Assembly (NCBI RefSeq): GCF_024166365.1
Contig: NC_064838.1
Span: forward strand, 76,276,001-76,340,000
DNA from: Elephas maximus indicus
Lineage: Eukaryota > Chordata > Mammalia > Proboscidea > Elephantidae
Reading direction: 5' to 3'
Length of the DNA stretch: 64,000 bases
Part shown: positions 61,494 through 64,000 of the stretch, one piece after another
How the letters are laid out: each line of letters begins with the position of its first letter
Numbering within the stretch: position 1 is the stretch's first letter
Notes under the pieces: model-generated
Seen by the model: the letters and a program-made list of their open reading frames with translations, nothing else
What the model was told of the DNA's origin: nothing
Database searches by the model: none
Position numbers and translations under genes: made by a program

Positions 61494-61537
61494 AGGTAGC
61501 TATGAGTCAGTATCGACTGGACGGCAGTGGGTTTGGG
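61494..61537 (+). mobile_element. 44-bp 5'-truncated SINE, unit 3
   Basis: Only the SINE tail (CTATGAGTCAGTATCGACTG, then GACGGCAGTGGGTTTGGG) is present, flanked by a perfect 8-bp duplication TGCTTATA (61,486-61,493; 61,538-61,545). Absent from units 1 and 2. Confidence 0.92.
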
Positions 61538-62029
61538 TGCTTATAGTTGAGTGGAGTAGTAGAGTAATTTAGATCACTGGCCGTTCTATGGAGAGTCTTC
61601 TCTAAGTCAAGACCCATTCCTGGTACAAACCAGCATAATTACAAGGAAGGAGGAAAAGAGTAATGGGATCCAAAATATGACAACCTAGGAGTTTGTTTAG
61701 TATGGACATTTAACAACCAACTATTCTCAAAAAAATGTTGAAAATATTTTATTAGCTTATCAAAATTTTAACCTAGTCATATCATGTTTGCTAAATTCTG
61801 TTTCTATAGAGTTTTCAATATTCTTTTTCCCATATCTTAGTAATTATTTTCTACAGATTTGATATGTCTCTAAACTGGAATCTTCGAGACTCAAAATTAA
61901 AAAAAAAATCTTAGCACACAAGCACATGGGTTAGAGAAAATTATTTTGAAAATTTGCTTCCAGTTTAAAAGTATATATTTTCCCTAAAATGGATGCTATT
62001 GTATTGTGACAAATATCCTTCAATTTCTT

Positions 62030-62362
62030 GTTTTGAGCTGCCATCCAGTCAGTCCCAGCACACAATGGGTGGGATGCTGCCTGGCCCTGACCCAACCCCA
62101 TGTTTGGTTATCCCATCATTGTGATCCATAGGGTTTCAATGGCGGATTTTCAGCACTAGACCACCAGGCTTTTCTTCTAGTCCATGTTAATTTGAAAGAT
62201 TCACTGAAATCTGTTAGGCATCATAGCGACATACAGGCCTCCACTGAGAAATGGGTGGTGGCTGTGTATGAGGTGCATCGGCCAGGAATCAAACCAGAAT
62301 CTCTAACGTGAAAGGCATGAATTCTACTACTCAATCACAAATGTCCACCCTCACACCTAGTA
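62030..62362 (-). mobile_element. Antisense tRNA-Gly-headed SINE, unit 3
   Basis: Same insertion as 13,735-14,010. The - strand has GTAGAATTCATGCC and GGTTTGATTCCTGGCCGATG, the clearest surviving B-box of the three. Confidence 0.7.
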
Positions 62363-63819
62363 GGATGCATATAGTGAAGAAAAAAAAAAAAAACACAAGT
62401 GCATTAAGTTCGACCTTTGTTGCATGAGAAAAGGAGAATAACATTGACCTAAATAACTTATTAGCCTTGGAAAGAGAAGCAAAGAAAGACTCTTAGTAAA
62501 TTTAATATGATTGCATTACGGTTTATTCCTTGCATAGAAAGAAATAAGGCTTTTTTTTTAAGCTTTTTTTTTGTCATTGGCCTTAAAACTTATACAAATA
62601 TTTAACATCATATATTTGAAGCAATTTTAAAGAATTTAAAATTACATTTGAAAAGCCAAAGCAATAAGCAAGTTAAACAACAACTGCAACAACAAAAAAA
62701 AAGAATTCATTTTCACTAGCCTTTGCAAGAATTACCACAGGGAATGCCAGTGGGATTACACTCAGCTCCCTCAGTGCCTTTAAATGCTCCTTCTAACACC
62801 ATCAGCACAGGTTCTCCACAAGCCCCCAGACCCTGTGCATTTAGAGAAGTGGCCCTTGCTGCTCACTGCTGTATAGAACCGAAGAAGGCAAGAGCGAAAG
62901 GCTGAGAGGCATCTGATATTTTCCCTGCATTTTGGTAACAAAAATCTCATTCCTGTTTTGACTAAATATGCTATTTTCGATATATTTATTTCAAATATAA
63001 TTTGAAAGCTATGTACCTAGAGTGAAGTCTTTTTCACTGTTATTTATTTTTTTTGAAGAGCTGTATTTATTATTTTGAGTTAGAACAGATTTTTTTTTCC
63101 GTATGCTGTCATGAGTTCAAAAAGTCAAGAATATCTCTTCAAATATTGATTGAAATTGATGTATACCAAGTGTGTGAGTTTCTTCACTATCTTTCCCATC
63201 CCTTACTTTTCCATTTATTCCCTCCTCTTTTCATCCTTATTTTTCTTATCCTTTCCTTTCTTTTTTTTTTTTTTGAGTGCATGAATCCTTTTAAAGCCAT
63301 CTCTTTGAAAATCTATAGAACCAATCTTTAAGAATATATTTTTCCATGAATGCTCTGAAAATTGGCTGTTTGTCATTCTTTTATTATCTTTAGATTCTTG
63401 TAATTCTGGCCAAAGCTTGGCATATTTATTAGTTTAAAAGTCAAATTAAAGGGAACTGTTCTAAAGGAAAACTGACCATGGAACGCTATCTTGAAATTTT
63501 GGCTCCTAACTTGGGGCTGTTTGATGCTGGGAGAAGAGATTGAGAGAAATCGTCAAGTGTTTTTTACTTTCCTTCAAATAGAATAGCAATGCTAAAAAGC
63601 TGTAAACATTTGAAAACATTGCCAAATGATTGAATAAGCAATAAGCAGAATAAAAAATAGTAATGGAATGATGGTGATATTAACTGATTATTTTGATAAA
63701 TTAATTAATAATTGATTTAGTAAATCACTTGATGAATAAAGATTAGTTCTTAGTGGCTGGGAGAATCCATGAAGACTCTACTTCCTTATTCACTGGTAAG
63801 GAGGAAACAGATGCCCATA

Positions 63820-63853
63820 AAACCAAAAGCCAAACCCAATTCTGACTCACGCC
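63820..63853 (-). mobile_element. Very short antisense SINE tail, unit 3
   Basis: AACCAAAAGCCAAACCCAAT and TCTGACTCAC are the reverse of a SINE 3' tail. It is inserted between CCCATA and GCCATA; units 1 (15,385) and 2 (38,890) are uninterrupted. Confidence 0.78.
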
Positions 63854-63904
63854 ATAGAGTGATCATAATACTATCAACCTACCTACCCACCTATGTGGCT
63901 GATT

Positions 63905-63985
63905 TTGTTGCTGTTAGGTGCCATCCAGTCTTTCTGACTCATAGCCACCCTATGTACACTACCTGGTTCCACTTCACACTCATAA
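63905..63985 (-). mobile_element. Antisense RTE 3' end fragment, unit 3
   Basis: GTTGCTGTTAGGTGCCATCC and following text. Same fragment as 39,105-39,180. Confidence 0.65.
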
Positions 63986-64000
63986 TCATTGCTATGTTTG

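Larger units (their letters stand above)
59667..61755 (+). repeat. Tandem OR array, unit 3, post-OR flank (right part)
   Basis: Homology resumes at the position equivalent to unit 1 base about 2,030 (AGATGAAAACACAGTA-like). It continues through SINEs at 59.91 and 60.68 kb. The sites of both RTE insertions seen in units 1 and 2 are uninterrupted here. No gene is present in the intervening AT-rich sequence. Confidence 0.82.
61756..64000 (+). repeat. Tandem OR array, unit 3, pre-OR segment
   Basis: Collinear with 13,610-15,420 and 37,000-39,180. It carries the same antisense tRNA-Gly SINE (62,030-62,362), conserved block (62,730-62,945) and AT-rich patch (63,680-63,740). The window ends before the expected OR exon. 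Confidence 0.83.

Overview
The window looks like nuclear DNA from an afrotherian mammal, most likely an elephant. It is AT-rich, and the only non-transposon genes I can support are two single-exon vertebrate olfactory receptor (OR) genes, both on the + strand. The rest is dominated by LINE-1, RTE-type LINEs, and tRNA-derived SINEs that share the RTE 3' tail. These SINEs (heads reading CCTGGTGGCGTAGTGGTTAA, tails reading GAATCGACTCGACGGCA-like) are what I know as the proboscidean/afrotherian SINE families. The species call is an inference from repeat content.

The large-scale structure is a tandem array of OR-containing units. Unit 1 runs from before base 1 to about 19.87 kb (OR at 17,208-18,119). 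Unit 2 runs from about 19.87 to 53.06 kb (OR at 50,390-51,322). Unit 3 runs from about 53.06 kb past the end of the window, so its OR is not seen. The boundaries are phase points where homology recurs, not proven breakpoints. The same order recurs in each unit: post-OR flank, old SINEs, RTE/L1 block, an antisense tRNA-Gly-headed SINE, a conserved GC-richer block, an AT-rich TAAT-rich patch, then the OR coding exon.

The units differ by dated insertions. Units 1 and 2 share an internally deleted RTE (3.30-4.60 kb; 23.18-24.53 kb) and a second RTE carrying a nested full-length-type L1 (5.3-13.6 kb; 25.4-36.9 kb). Unit 3 has empty sites for both. Unit 3 alone carries a 5'-truncated L1 (53.96-59.67 kb) that replaced about 1.15 kb of target. 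Unit 2 carries a 7.8-kb L1 (39,391-47,155) with a perfect target-site duplication, a CpG-rich promoter of about 4.6 tandem 206-213-bp monomers, and nearly complete but frameshifted ORFs. It lies between the candidate upstream region and the coding exon of the unit 2 OR.

The two ORs are about 88% identical (hand count) and resemble OR family 4. Both have intact reading frames, but each deviates at the end of TM3: DHY replaces DRY in OR-1 and NRY replaces DRY in OR-2. No rRNA, functional tRNA, CRISPR or viral gene was recognised. All other long ORFs are parts or shadows of retrotransposons.
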